From Membranipora membranacea (lineage: Eukaryota > Bryozoa > Gymnolaemata > Cheilostomatida > Membraniporidae): a stretch of DNA of 64,000 nucleotides. The notes under the pieces were generated by a model. It worked only from the letters and a program-made list of their open reading frames with translations, was not told where the DNA came from and did not search any database. The translations under genes and the position numbers were made by a program. Location: NCBI GenBank assembly GCA_914767715.1, contig OU612071.1, positions 11,825,493 through 11,889,492 on the forward strand, given 5' to 3'. Below are positions 1-10,900 of this stretch, in pieces. Numbering within the stretch: the stretch's first letter is position 1; each line of letters opens with the position of its first letter.

Positions 1-138
1 AACTATATACATTCTGAGTGAGCGACCTGGGAGCGATTTTGTCTAATTGAAAGACCAAGTGAGTGATCATTTTGTGCGATGTGATAGTGATAACTTGCTT
101 TAGTAAAGCATCGCACTTCCTAATTGAAAGACCCCCCA
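1..138. mobile_element. MITE of the GGGGGTCTTTCAATTAGAA family, cut by window edge
   Basis: This is the right-hand part of the short inverted-repeat element seen whole at 56222-56466. It has the sub-terminal GAGTGAGCGA motifs, the internal TCTAATTGAAAGACCAAG motif and the right terminus CTAATTGAAAGACCCCCC. It abuts the SINE-like sequence that starts copy A; copy B has a tRNA-like SINE head at the same place, so this insertion may have replaced or interrupted that head. No coding capacity is visible. Confidence 0.7.
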
Positions 139-810
139 GATTTACAATTTATGTTTGCGACCTGAAACCAGAAACAGGAAAGTTTTTTAGGGACTAGTGC
201 AGCTTGATAAAGTATATACCACAATAAATAACTAACTAACTAGGCACTAATAAATGCATAGCATGCATGCAATCCTACAGCAATAATACTAGCCTGTCTT
301 GACAAGCTAAATAGCCTACCTTAATACCTGCTGGTATTACATTGGCAGCAGTATTAGTCGGATCTTTTTGACCGATCAATGAGACTTAGCACACCTATTT
401 ACGGGTCCCACCCATATCTTTTTGTTGTGGTACATTGAATAGACTAGGCCCCTATTTCTTGTCGTTCAACTAACGGATTGTTCACTTTTAATCAAAATTG
501 CATTTTGTTATCCAGTGGTTTTATTCACTTTTCAGTTTCAATGCCAACTTAGCAGTCCCAAATTTGAAAATGTCAATATCAAACTTATGTAATTTATGTG
601 ATGGTAAGACAGGCAGGGCATATTAGGAGATAAAGAAGAGAGAATTGGGTGGCAGGGTTTACGCCATGATCGGTCACTTGGACTTGCAAGCCTGTATTTC
701 GCCCATATCCAGTCATGGACCACCCAAAACCTATAACGGAGTATCCATTCAACCATACATCCAATAATCCAACTCAATCTCCAGTTAACCTTGTACATAG
801 TAAGTAGTAG

Positions 811-1045
811 GAGGTGGCTCAGTCGATTAGAGCGCCGTTCCTTTATTTAGCATGCATATGTTGACGGTTGTGGGTTCGAATCCCACTAAGTCCATCGGCT
901 ATTGGGGTTCTGCTGGCCCCCAGGTGTGCTCCGACCTGCCTGGTAACAGAGAGCAATCTGGCACAGATATTGCGGCCTCGCCAATAAGGCAACCACTATT
1001 TCGCCGTCCATGCTTTGGGATGTGGCTTGTGATGAGACAACTGAT
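811..1045 (+). mobile_element. tRNA-derived SINE-like element (copy A)
   Basis: The head has tRNA-like arms. A D arm (GCTC...GAGC) and a T arm (GTGGG TTCGAAT CCCAC) match the Pol III A and B boxes. The anticodon region, however, has a stem closing a loop of over 20 nt, and the acceptor ends do not pair well. A GC-richer body follows, ending near the GATGAGAC motif. The same element lies at 27570-27800 in copy B. It reads as a tRNA-derived repeat and not as a working tRNA gene. Confidence 0.55.
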
Positions 1046-1199
1046 TTTAATCAACTTTTTTTCAATCAAAGAGTCAGCTTCCAGTTCCCCTGAGGTTTTA
1101 TGGCATTTATTACTGCGGTATTATCATAATAAGATCAGGCTTTGTAAAAGCTACAAACAGTTTTTTTTGGAAGCGGTTAGCACTGGGCCTAGATAGGAA

Positions 1200-1360
1200 G
1201 CCTTTAAATTAGAATAAGGGATGCTTTACAAAAGAAAAATATCACTATCACATTGCTCAAAATTACCATTCACTTGGTCTTGGGGCTCCCAAATCGCTCA
1301 CTCAGAATGTATATAGTTCCATCAATGAGTGAGCAATTTCTGAGGTAGCGTTCATTAAGT
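1200..1360. mobile_element. Degraded MITE of the GAGTGAGCGA family
   Basis: It carries the internal signature of the family in reverse orientation (TATCACTATCACATTGCTCA, TCACTTGGTCTT, CAAATCGCTCACTCAGAATG). Both termini are worn. The same remnant is present in copy B near 27960-28120, so it predates the duplication. Confidence 0.55.
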
Positions 1361-1569
1361 GAGCGACACAGATTGCGTTTTTGGCTGTTTTTAGTATATT
1401 TATGTGTATACAGTATATGACCATTGTTTGTATGATGGAATATTTATGCTAATTTTGTTTCCATTTTTACGATTATCAGCTTTGAGAAGACCCTGAGTAG
1501 GTCTGTAGACATATGTGTCCAGAGAGGAGGAGTAATGATCCATCACTGCCCAGGATCAAGAAAAAAAGT

Positions 1570-1695
1570 GATAAACTTCTGGCCCGAAGTTCTAGGGGAG
1601 GCAGGGAGGCTCTGCCTCCCCTAGAAAGCTAAATTCAGTGGCCTCACAACACTATAATTGAATAAACCGTATCAGAATCAGCTCCTCTGGAATTT
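1570..1695. repeat. Palindrome-bearing repeat (copy A)
   Basis: The core is an inverted repeat, TTCTAGGGGAGGCAG then CTGCCTCCCCTAGAA, followed by a tail with AGCTAAATTCAGTGGC and GAATCAGCTCCTCTGG. Copy B has it at 28315-28440. An inverted, diverged member lies inside the nested element at 24905-25020. Three positions and two orientations show a dispersed repeat family. Confidence 0.6.
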
Positions 1696-2689
1696 CCTTT
1701 TGCTCATGCTAATGCCTTAATTTTTTCGGGGGAGAGCCTACAGGTCCCCTCCCCTATCATTTTTTTCTAAACTTCTACATTCATATAAAACCCTGGATGA
1801 CTGACAGCCTCATACCAAACAGACATCTGGAGTACCGCAGTATAGCTTGTGTAATAAACACTTGGTGTGCCTGTTATACCCTGTCTAGGCTACGAATAAG
1901 TTTGTTCCCTCTGTGGTGGCATAGGGTTATCGCCAAAGTCGATCATCTGGCACGGCGCCTCCATATCTGAATTTTGGGCTATCCCTTCGCCACCATAGAG
2001 GAAACAAACAAAACAAACTGGTGACTATCTAACAGGGAAATTTCCCTTGATTCCATTATTAATATATCGCATTAGAACTCTCAGCTGGTATCACCAAACA
2101 CCTGTCCACCTTTCCAGACATGCCTTTCAGCCCAAGCACCTGTTTGTATTCGTGTCAGACACTTCTACAGGTCACAATCTTAGGACTGGTCTATAAAGGC
2201 ATCATTAATATACAAAAATGGTGAAATGAGTACTGCAGAGGCACCCATGTGTGTAAATATTTGCATTCTCAGTATCTTTAGTTTCCAAAGTAACATATCC
2301 TTTATTTTATTTCAATGCAGTAAGATAACGAAGCATGTGGAACCTTTAGGAACCTTTTCATTAGATAACCTTCCTCATCAAAACCTAGAGCAAGTTTGAT
2401 CCATTTTCCCTCATTGGACATCCCCCCCCCCATACTGACACACCGGTTGAGGGGGGCAATTCCAATGAGGGAAAAATGGATCAAACTTGATCTAATCAAA
2501 ACCAGGGCTCCAGTAGGGCCTATTGGCTCTTTCTCAAATTTACACTGTTTGAGGCTATAGTAGCACTTTAGGGGTTGTGATATTTGCTGAGGTAAAAAAA
2601 ATGGTGAATCAAAGCCAATTATCGTATTATTCAGAGAACACCCCCACCCCAAATTCAGGGCACAATGATATGAAATTTGAGCATTACAC

Positions 2690-3010
2690 GGTCAAAGAAC
2701 AGATAACAACTAAAATAGTTGGAAATTTACTCACTCAAAACATACAAAACAAAGCACTCTTTAGTAGTATTTTCAGGCAAACTTGCAATTCCAGAGATGC
2801 TTGAAATAGCTAAATTAAATACTGGTGAACAATAAGTCAGGGTTATCTTCATAACCCCTATGTTTTAGTACTAGAATTGTGAACTTGGTAGTCTGTAGCT
2901 AGTCCTATGATTCAGCTGATTTCTTTTGTATTGCTCACTAAGTTCTAACAAACGCCTACCAAAAGAACTTGTGTCATGAAGTGTGGACAGCTGACATGAT
3001 TAGACATGCT
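2690..3010. repeat. Dispersed repeat, first of two copies
   Basis: This about 320-bp stretch is similar to 59595-59930. Shared landmarks are GGTCAAAGAACAGATAACAA, CAATAAGTCAGGGTTATC, GAACTTGGTAGTCTGTA and GAAGTGTGGACAGCTG. It lies in the part of copy A that has no counterpart in copy B. No ORF of note is seen and the family is not recognised. Confidence 0.6.
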
Positions 3011-3274
3011 TAAAATAACTTAATTAAACGCTAGAGAACAATATGTCAGGGTCATCATTATAACAGTTTTGCCTCCCACTCACAATTTTATGATACTGCT
3101 TCTGCTTTCTCTATAGCCCAATTTTATTCAAATTGCAGGTGACTCTACAAATACGAGCAGCAGAGGGTGAGACTGGGGACAAGTGAGCCATTATATTAAA
3201 CTCAAGATTCTCTGAAGGTAAGAAAATCACATGAAGAAAGCAAATTAGTCTCAAGCAATATAACCAGTTTACCA

Positions 3275-3415
3275 TTCCTGAAAGATGTCCTCGCTAGTGT
3301 AAGCTGTTGATAACACAGAACCATCTAGAGTCATATTTATTATTTTTGTTTTCTGGCCTTAGAGTTATCCTCACATGGTCAAAGAGCGGATAATAACTAA
3401 TATATTTAGAAACCA
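3275..3415 (-). repeat. Repeat present inverted in copy B
   Basis: The segment holding GATGTCCTCGCTAGTGTAAG, CCATCTAGAGTCATAT and GTTATCCTCACATGGTC is the reverse complement of 30945-31075 in copy B. Its right edge, GGTCAAAGAGCGGATAA, resembles the left edge of the repeat at 2690, so both are probably parts of one family. The opposite orientation within the duplicated frame means a local inversion or two independent insertions. Confidence 0.55.
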
Positions 3416-4720
3416 GAATCCAATTATTTGTGAGAGGAAAATTTACCCCATGTCATACCTGACAAGTCTCCCTATTTGGTAGGAAGGCTCCCAGTTCATA
3501 GGAGTTTTCCATCCCCTCTCTATCTCCCTTTTTCCTCCCTCTTTTTGCATCCTTCATCCAAAAAAATGTAAACTGGCAAATTTGCCCTCTTTCTTCAATC
3601 AAGCAGTTAGAGACAACTCCTGTCGCTTAAATTTATCACTCAACTGCATATGTGATTTTTACCTCATCATCTTACCAATTTGGGCGGTTGAGCGGTTTTC
3701 ACAAATCTTTTCTTGGTGATGACAATTTTAATCACTCTCAGCTAACATTCACTACTGACACGCCCTTCTACAACGACTGCTTTTTTTTAACACTTTAATT
3801 GGCAGTCTATTTCATTCCAGTAGCGGAACATTTTCCGAATGGTGCCGAAAAAAAGCGGAAAGAAAGCTTGTGAATGAAAATATAAGTTAAAATGGAAATA
3901 GCTTATTCGCATAACTATGAGAGATGAAATATCTTTGAGAAGAAAAATCCAAAAAATGTAAATGATATTTCCATTATAGTATCAGTGCAGAGGCAAAACT
4001 TGTTGCAGAGATAAAAAGATAATGCTGTAATTTCAGCAAAAGATATTTGAAAACTCCTGAATTAAAGCATTTATACCTCAACACACAGGCTCGTTTGGTA
4101 TTCCATCAGAACAAATAATCTTAAGGTGCAATTGGTCAAATTTATCCAATGGAGAAATCATTTTTTCTTTTTCATAGACAGAGCTGCTATCTACTGTCAG
4201 TTTTAAAAATATGCAAAGTGAAAAATTCCTAATAACATGCTTGACTCAAAAAATGAAAGCAAAGTGTGCTAGGTTGAATTTGGTATTATTCATCCAATGC
4301 TATGTAGTAACTAGCATCAAATAGTCCTTGTGAACACACACAAAAATAAGATAAAGTTGATTTGATTCTGAGATAGTTCCCCTACTTTGCCTTTGCAATA
4401 AACTATTTTGACCCTATAATGACCTGCTAATTGAAGAACAATCAGCTGTAATTTGACAATTTCAAATAATAAACTTACTTTTGATATTGCCTGAAGGTGA
4501 ATAAAGAGTAAAATTAACTCTAAAATTTGTTGCCAAGTCAATTATTTTAGGTTCAAGTGGGGAAACAATCTGAGAATTTGACCTATTGACCTATTGATAT
4601 TTAAACTTCTAACTTTTCTTTTTGTGCAGTTAACAAAGGTCTACATGCCATTTTGTTATGCTGTAATGCAGAGAATCCAATAATCAAATTCGTTCCGATC
4701 GACACGGGAGGACACGAAAG

Positions 4721-4928
4721 ATGGCTATTATAAGACGCGGTCAAGATGTCGTCTCTATCAAAAACAAAACTAAGATGCTGCTTGCTGGCTCAACGATGCT
4801 GCTTATCACCGCATTCATCGTTGTAGGAGCCTGCTATGCGCTTGTGCTGTCCCAACTGGAAGAGCTAAAAGATAAGATGGCCGACATGGAGGGAACAAAA
4901 CGCCAGAATGCTAACTTTGAAGACTTAG
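4721..4928 (+). CDS. Gene A exon 1: cytoplasmic tail and membrane helix
   Basis: It codes residues 1-69. The tail MAIIRRGQDVVSIKNKTK is basic. The segment LLAGSTMLLITAFIVVGACY spans the membrane. It is followed by a heptad-rich stretch (QLEELKDKMADMEGTK). By the positive-inside rule the N terminus faces the cytoplasm, giving a type II topology. The donor is G|GTAAGA (phase 1). Without splicing the frame stops after 84 codons. Confidence 0.85.
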
Positions 4929-7900
4929 GTAAGATAATACCACAATCACAGTCTAGAGATCAACAAAAACCCTAGTAGAGGCTTACACCAGAGAGTGCTT
5001 GGGGCTGGAACAATCAACCTTGAAAGCGCCGAAAGAATTCGAACCTACAACTCTAGCGCCAAATTAACGCCTGGCAGTGAAAAGCAAGACTAACCGATTG
5101 CGCAATCTCCCCATCCCCAGAAGGTGAGATGGCGCAGTCGGTTAGGGCGCTTATGGGAGTGAATATTAGGAAGACTTCATTGAAGACATGTTTGGGTAAC
5201 TTCATGCAAGCCTGCACTAAGTGTCAGCTAGGCGGTAGCTTAGATTAATAATTGACCACTCTAGGGTAGAATTCTTCTGATCTTACGACTGCTGTATATT
5301 ATATTACATTGAATGATATTTATTTCAAATTCAAAGACTAGCTTTGAGGCGGCTCTTTCGTAAGACATCATATTCTCCATATTCTGTTCCATCATGTGAG
5401 CGATTTCCAGCTTTAGAATCTAAATATTGAGGGAGTTATGGTCTCTCAAACTTTCAAGGAGATGGCTGTCGATCGGCATTTAGAATCCCCACACTAAAAA
5501 TAGATTCACAAACAAAACATAATGGGTGCAAGTGGGTGTTGTACCCAGGTCCTTGAGATCGGCAGGCAACGCCACTACCATCGGACCACGACATCCGGCT
5601 ATATGAGGCCATTGATAATATAGCGCAGTGGTAGCGGCGTTTCCTGCTGGTCAATAAGACCTTGGTTTGTGACCCACATGCACCCGTATTATTATGATAT
5701 AAATGAGACATAGTGTGAGGATTTTCAATGCCGATCGAGAATAAGATGTGATACAAAATAGCAGCCTCCAAGTAAGTCTTTAAGCGATCATCGATGCTAA
5801 AATATGCTGAAAAATGATTGAAGTTTGTAATAATGATGATACATACATGATTATCATTATTAGTACTTGGTACAATAGAAGCAGCGCTGAAATGGAACTC
5901 TCAACTTTGTTAAAATCCAGCTTAAAATTTTTTTCAATTGTGTGTTAAGTGTATGCATAGTATTTAGAACTTTTTCCAGGTTTAACTTGGTCCAAGTCAA
6001 ATTTGATTCCATCCAAGACTAGGCCATCACAGGATTCCACCCATAAAATTTTGCATTTATATCTCAGTTCTTGAATTCAATCATAATTGGGTAGTTTGAC
6101 AGAGTAGCATAGATTGAAAGGGAGCAAATAAGCTGCAGTTGTGTAGCAGAAAAAGTTGTATAAGTTTTCTAGAATCTAGATGGATAATGTTTGATTCAGT
6201 GTTCCTGCATTTTGAAGGTTTTCAATTAGAATGGGCATTGCCTTTTTATTAAAAAGTACCACTATCAACCGCTGAAAATTATCGCTCATTCGGTCTTTCG
6301 ATATGTTCCTGAACTCTGAAGGTTATACTTCCTTCCAATGACTAATCTATTTGTGAGCTAGACCCTATCGATAATATAACGATTTTGGCAGTTTTTAACT
6401 GAAATTCTCCCCATGATTGATTGATTTATTTATTGATTGGTTGATTATTTGATCGATTGATCGATTTTATTCCTATTGCTAAATTGATATATGTTGTGAA
6501 ATACTGGGCCCACGATATTAAAAATGATTGGACGGTCCCATACTATTGGGGAGCTTCCTGCAAATATAATTGTGCCTTCTCATACATCCAGTTCATTATT
6601 AGCTTCTCAAACATTTTTAATTGTTGACATCTCTGTGTATCACATCATGTTAACATACATGCTTTGAACTATAATTAATATTATGTTATTGTTGTCAAGT
6701 TCATAAATGTTAGAATCCCATTACTCAGTCAATTAGTGGTTCTCAATCAAACAAGTTTGCATCGCTACCCCCCCCCCCCACCCTGGACTTAGATTAAGTG
6801 AGAACAATTGTTGGGGACAATTAGTCAGCAACCCATTAATAACAGCTCAATATTTACCAAGGGCTGGAAGTTTGTCAAGTTGTTGAAATGTCTATCATTA
6901 TCATATTTATTGAAGGTGGTACCACCAATGAGCCACACGGAGGCACTTTTGATGTGAATGCTCGCATTGACACCCTGTCCCGAGCCCAAAAGGAAAACCA
7001 TCAGATGCTACGACGGTTCGGTGAGAGCTAGTTAACTCTGCACATATCTCAGTTTAAAATTCATTATTCATCATTATTGTGTAGTGTCCGTAATAACAGG
7101 GTAGTTTCAACACCAACTAATTGAATCATGTATGACTCAAGTATGTAATTGTCTTTTTACATTGAAAAGAGCTAGAACGCAAATGTCTCGCATATCACAG
7201 GTTATGCAAAAATTGATTAAAAGCACGCTGAAGTCCAGTAGAAAAACAATCAGGAATATTTTCAGGCACTACAGGCACAGTCCCATGTTTTATCTTTCTT
7301 TACCTTCTTTCTCAGAGGGACAGAAAATTTGGTTAGATACCAAGAGTTGTAGATATTGCAGCCGTATTTGAGCCACACTAGCCCTGTCACAAGCCCACTT
7401 ATTTTGTTTAAGGCTTGAGGAGCTTAATGTTGGTTAATTGAAAAATCTTATTTTGTTTGTAGAGCGGAGTTTGGCCGCAATTACAAAGAGGCAAAAGAAG
7501 AATGACGATGAAATTCAAGATCTCAGTGAGGGTTTGCTATATCATTCCACTCTCAGGACATCATCAGTTCCTGAATTCTATAGCTACAAGTTCAATACTG
7601 TTGTAATGTCACGCCAAAAGTCTACATGAATCATTGAATAATGCATTATTAGCAATCAAGCAGCAGTGTTGTAATGTAGTGTAATGTAGCAGAAAAACTG
7701 TTATTATTGTAGGCTATAGGCCAGGTAGCCATTGAAAGGCCTGCTCCGCTGTCCAGGTTTAATTACAATCTGAATGAGTGTCAAAATTTGAATGACCAAT
7801 TTTATTGCTATCACTAACTCAAGTAATTGTGAAAAATGCCCAATTGACGGTGAGCTTATGGAAGGATAGGATGGGCTTTATTTGTCATGCGATTATACTG

Positions 7901-10900
7901 TCATGAAAATGAGGCAACAAAAATTATCTCAAAAAGTAAGACAGAACTATTTGCTAGCAATTAGCATATTGGAAAAAGAAACTTCTATTCAACTTCTCAG
8001 CCCTACTGCGAAATATATATATTATGTTTTATATGTTATGTTTATCTTATATTTTTGAAGGATACCCATCCAAGCAACCAGTAGAAGACACGACCTTTCA
8101 AGGACCTCAAGGAGTGAATCATCAAATGTCCCAGCAACTCGGTGAGAGCTCAAAAACTCTTAAAATTCTGCACATATCTCAGTTCTAGAAACCAATCATG
8201 ATTGAGTAGTTTAGCAGGGGTATCCTTTGATTAGAAAGAGCGATGCGCTACTAAAGCAAGTTAACACAATCACATCGCTCAAAATTATCACTCTTTTGGT
8301 TTTTCAATTAGACAAAATCGCTCCAAAATCGCTCACATATAAAGTATACAGTTCAATCAATGAGTGAGCGATTTCTTAGCGAGACCCCAAGCAGGTATAC
8401 ACTATGGTTCCATGGGTCGATTTTGTGGTTCACTCCAATTTCGAATGGTTAGAATCCAGTGGATTCTAACCATTCCCATGATGGGAAAAACATGAAAAGA
8501 ATCTACCGCGGCCGAGATTTGAACCCCGGCCTCCCGCTCTTAATCCCTTTCAAGGCATTGTGTGCAACGCCGCTAACCATTCAGCCACGACGCCAATTAG
8601 GATAGCATCGAATAAACACGATTTGGATATTCGCGTCCAAAAAGTCATTCGTCACAATCGGAATTTGACTTTAATGCCATTTCCATGGGGGGATTACTAC
8701 CGAAATCCTTACATAATCGATCCATGGAACCGTAGTGATTGATCACTCACTGAGTGAGCATTGCAATTTTGACAGTTTCCAATTGAAGGGCCCCCTGATT
8801 AGCATACCCTATAGGAGTTTAATTTAGCTAGAGTTTAATTTCGCTACTATGGTGAGTGAGTTTAATTTAAGATACACTAAATTTCGCTAGTAGGCTTACT
8901 AGCGGAAATTTTAAAAAAATGTTCAATCTGATTGCAAGGCAGACACTTAGACCACTACACCACACTGCCTTGCATGCATAGGTAAGGAGTATTCCTGTAT
9001 AGTTGTACATTGTTTATGAAACTGAGTGGTGTTTATTGCTTAGGAAGTAATTTCCGCTATCATACAATTTCGTTACTTAAGCAAGAACGCGAAAAGCGAA
9101 TCCTAAATGCCGCGAAAACTAAACTCCTATAGGGTAGATGGAAAGGAAGAAAAAAGCTTCAGTGGTGTAGCAGAAAAAAATTGTTAAAGTTTTCTACAGT
9201 CTGGATAAATAACTTTCGATTCAGTGGTCCTGCATTCCGGGGGGTCTTTCAATAAGAATAAGCATTGCCTTTTTAATAAAAAGTATCACTATCACCTGCT
9301 AAAAATTATCACTCACTTGGTCTTTCAATTAGATAAAATCGCTCCCAAGTCTTTAACTCATAGTGTATATAGTACCATCAGTGAGTGAGCGATTTCTGAG
9401 CGACACCCCTAGCAGGTATCACTCGCTAATGATAGGATAGGATAGGCTCTATTTCTTCCTCCATATATCAGAAAGTATGTGGCCTTGAGTGAAAAAAATA
9501 ATGTAAAAAATGGATTACAATTAGAAATAAATTGACAAGAAAAAATAGACTGGAGCTCTACATGAAAGTGAGGCAAAAAAATTATCTCAAAAAGTAAGAC
9601 AGAACTATTTGCTAGCAATTAGCATATTGGAAAAAGAAACTTCTCTTCAACTTCTCAGTTGAAATATATATATAATATTTTATGTTATTTTTATATTTTT
9701 GAAGCATACCCGACCAAGCAACCAGTAGGAGACACGACCGTTCAAGGACATCAAGGAGTGAATCGTCAAAAGTCCCAGCAACTCGGTGAGAGCTCATAAA
9801 CTCATGAAATTCTGCACATATCTCAGTTCTAGAAACCAATCATAATTGGGTAGTTTAGCAGGGGGTCCTTTGTTTGAATGAGCGATGCGCTACTAAAGCA
9901 AGTAATCAGTATCACATCGCTTAAAATTTTACTCACTTTGTCTTTCGATTAGACGAAATCGCCCCCAAATCTCTCACTCATAATGTATATAGCACCATCA
10001 GTGAGCGAGCGATTTCTGAGCGAGACCCCTAGCAGGTATCACTCGCTAATGATAGGATAGGATAGGATTTATTTGTTCCTCCATATATCAGAAAGTATGA
10101 TGCCTTGAGTGAAAAAAATTGTAAAAGGTAAAAGGTAAAAGACTGGAGCTCTACATGAAAGTGAGGCAAAAAAGTCATCTCAAAAAGTAAGACAGAACTA
10201 TTTGCTAGCAATTAGCATGATGGAAAAAGAAACTTCTCTTCAACTTCTCAGTTGAAATATATATAATATATTTTATATGTTTTATTTATTTTCATATTTT
10301 TGAAGAATACCCAACCAAGGGACCAGTAGAAAACAAGACTTTTCAAGGACCTCAAGGAGTGAATCATCAAATGTCCCAGCAACTCGGTGAGAGCTCTCAA
10401 ACTCATAAAATTCTGCACATATCTCAGTTCTAGAAACCAATCATGATTGGGTAGTTAAACATAGATTAGCATAGGTCGAAAGGATGCAAAAAAACTTCAA
10501 TGGTGTATCAGAAAATATGGTAACAGTTTTCTAGAGTCTAGATAAATAACATTTGGTTCAGTGTTCCTGCATTCTGGGGGGTCTTTCAATAAGAATGAGC
10601 ATTGCCTTTTTAATAAAAAAGTGTCGCTATCACACGATGAAAGTTATCACTCACTTGGTCTTTCAATTGGAAAAAATCGCTCCCAAATCGCTAACTCATA
10701 ATGTATATAGTACCATCAGTGAGTGAGCGAATTTTGAGCGAGACCCCTAGCAGGTATCACTTGCTAATGATAGAATGAGATGGGTTTTATTTGTCGCTCC
10801 ATATATCAGAAAGTATGATGCCTTGAGTGAAAAAATTGTAAATGAATTACGATTAGAAATAAATTGAAAAGAAAAATTAGACTGGAGCTCTACATGAAAG

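Larger units (their letters stand above)
8217..8796. mobile_element. MITE of the GGGGGTCTTTCAATTAGAA family, interrupted
   Basis: This intronic copy runs from GGGGTATCCTTTGATTAGAA to CCAATTGAAGGGCCCCC. It is split by the CACTA-ended element at 8400-8737. Removing that element and one 3-bp target copy leaves 239 bp, the exact length of the uninterrupted counterpart at 37700-37938. Confidence 0.8.

Noticed and set aside
538-798. Minus-strand ORF of 86 codons
   Set aside because: Half of it lies in the 190 bp missing from copy B and it has no motif, splice site or conservation.
811-900. A tRNA gene
   Set aside because: The D and T arms are good, but the anticodon loop is over 20 nt and the acceptor ends do not pair. 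It is better read as a tRNA-derived repeat.
2404-2460. Poly(C) runs (also near 6770, 29366, 29590, 29867) as functional sites
   Set aside because: They are length-variable homopolymers in both copies, with no consistent flank beyond the duplication itself.
7170-7210. A micro-exon coding ELERKC-like residues, conserved in copy B at about 36653
   Set aside because: The frame before and after could fit, but the donor is weak and the gene model is already in frame without it. Conservation is explained by the recent duplication.
8400-8742. A gene starting at 8560
   Set aside because: The frame lies wholly inside the CACTA-type element and crosses its right terminus.
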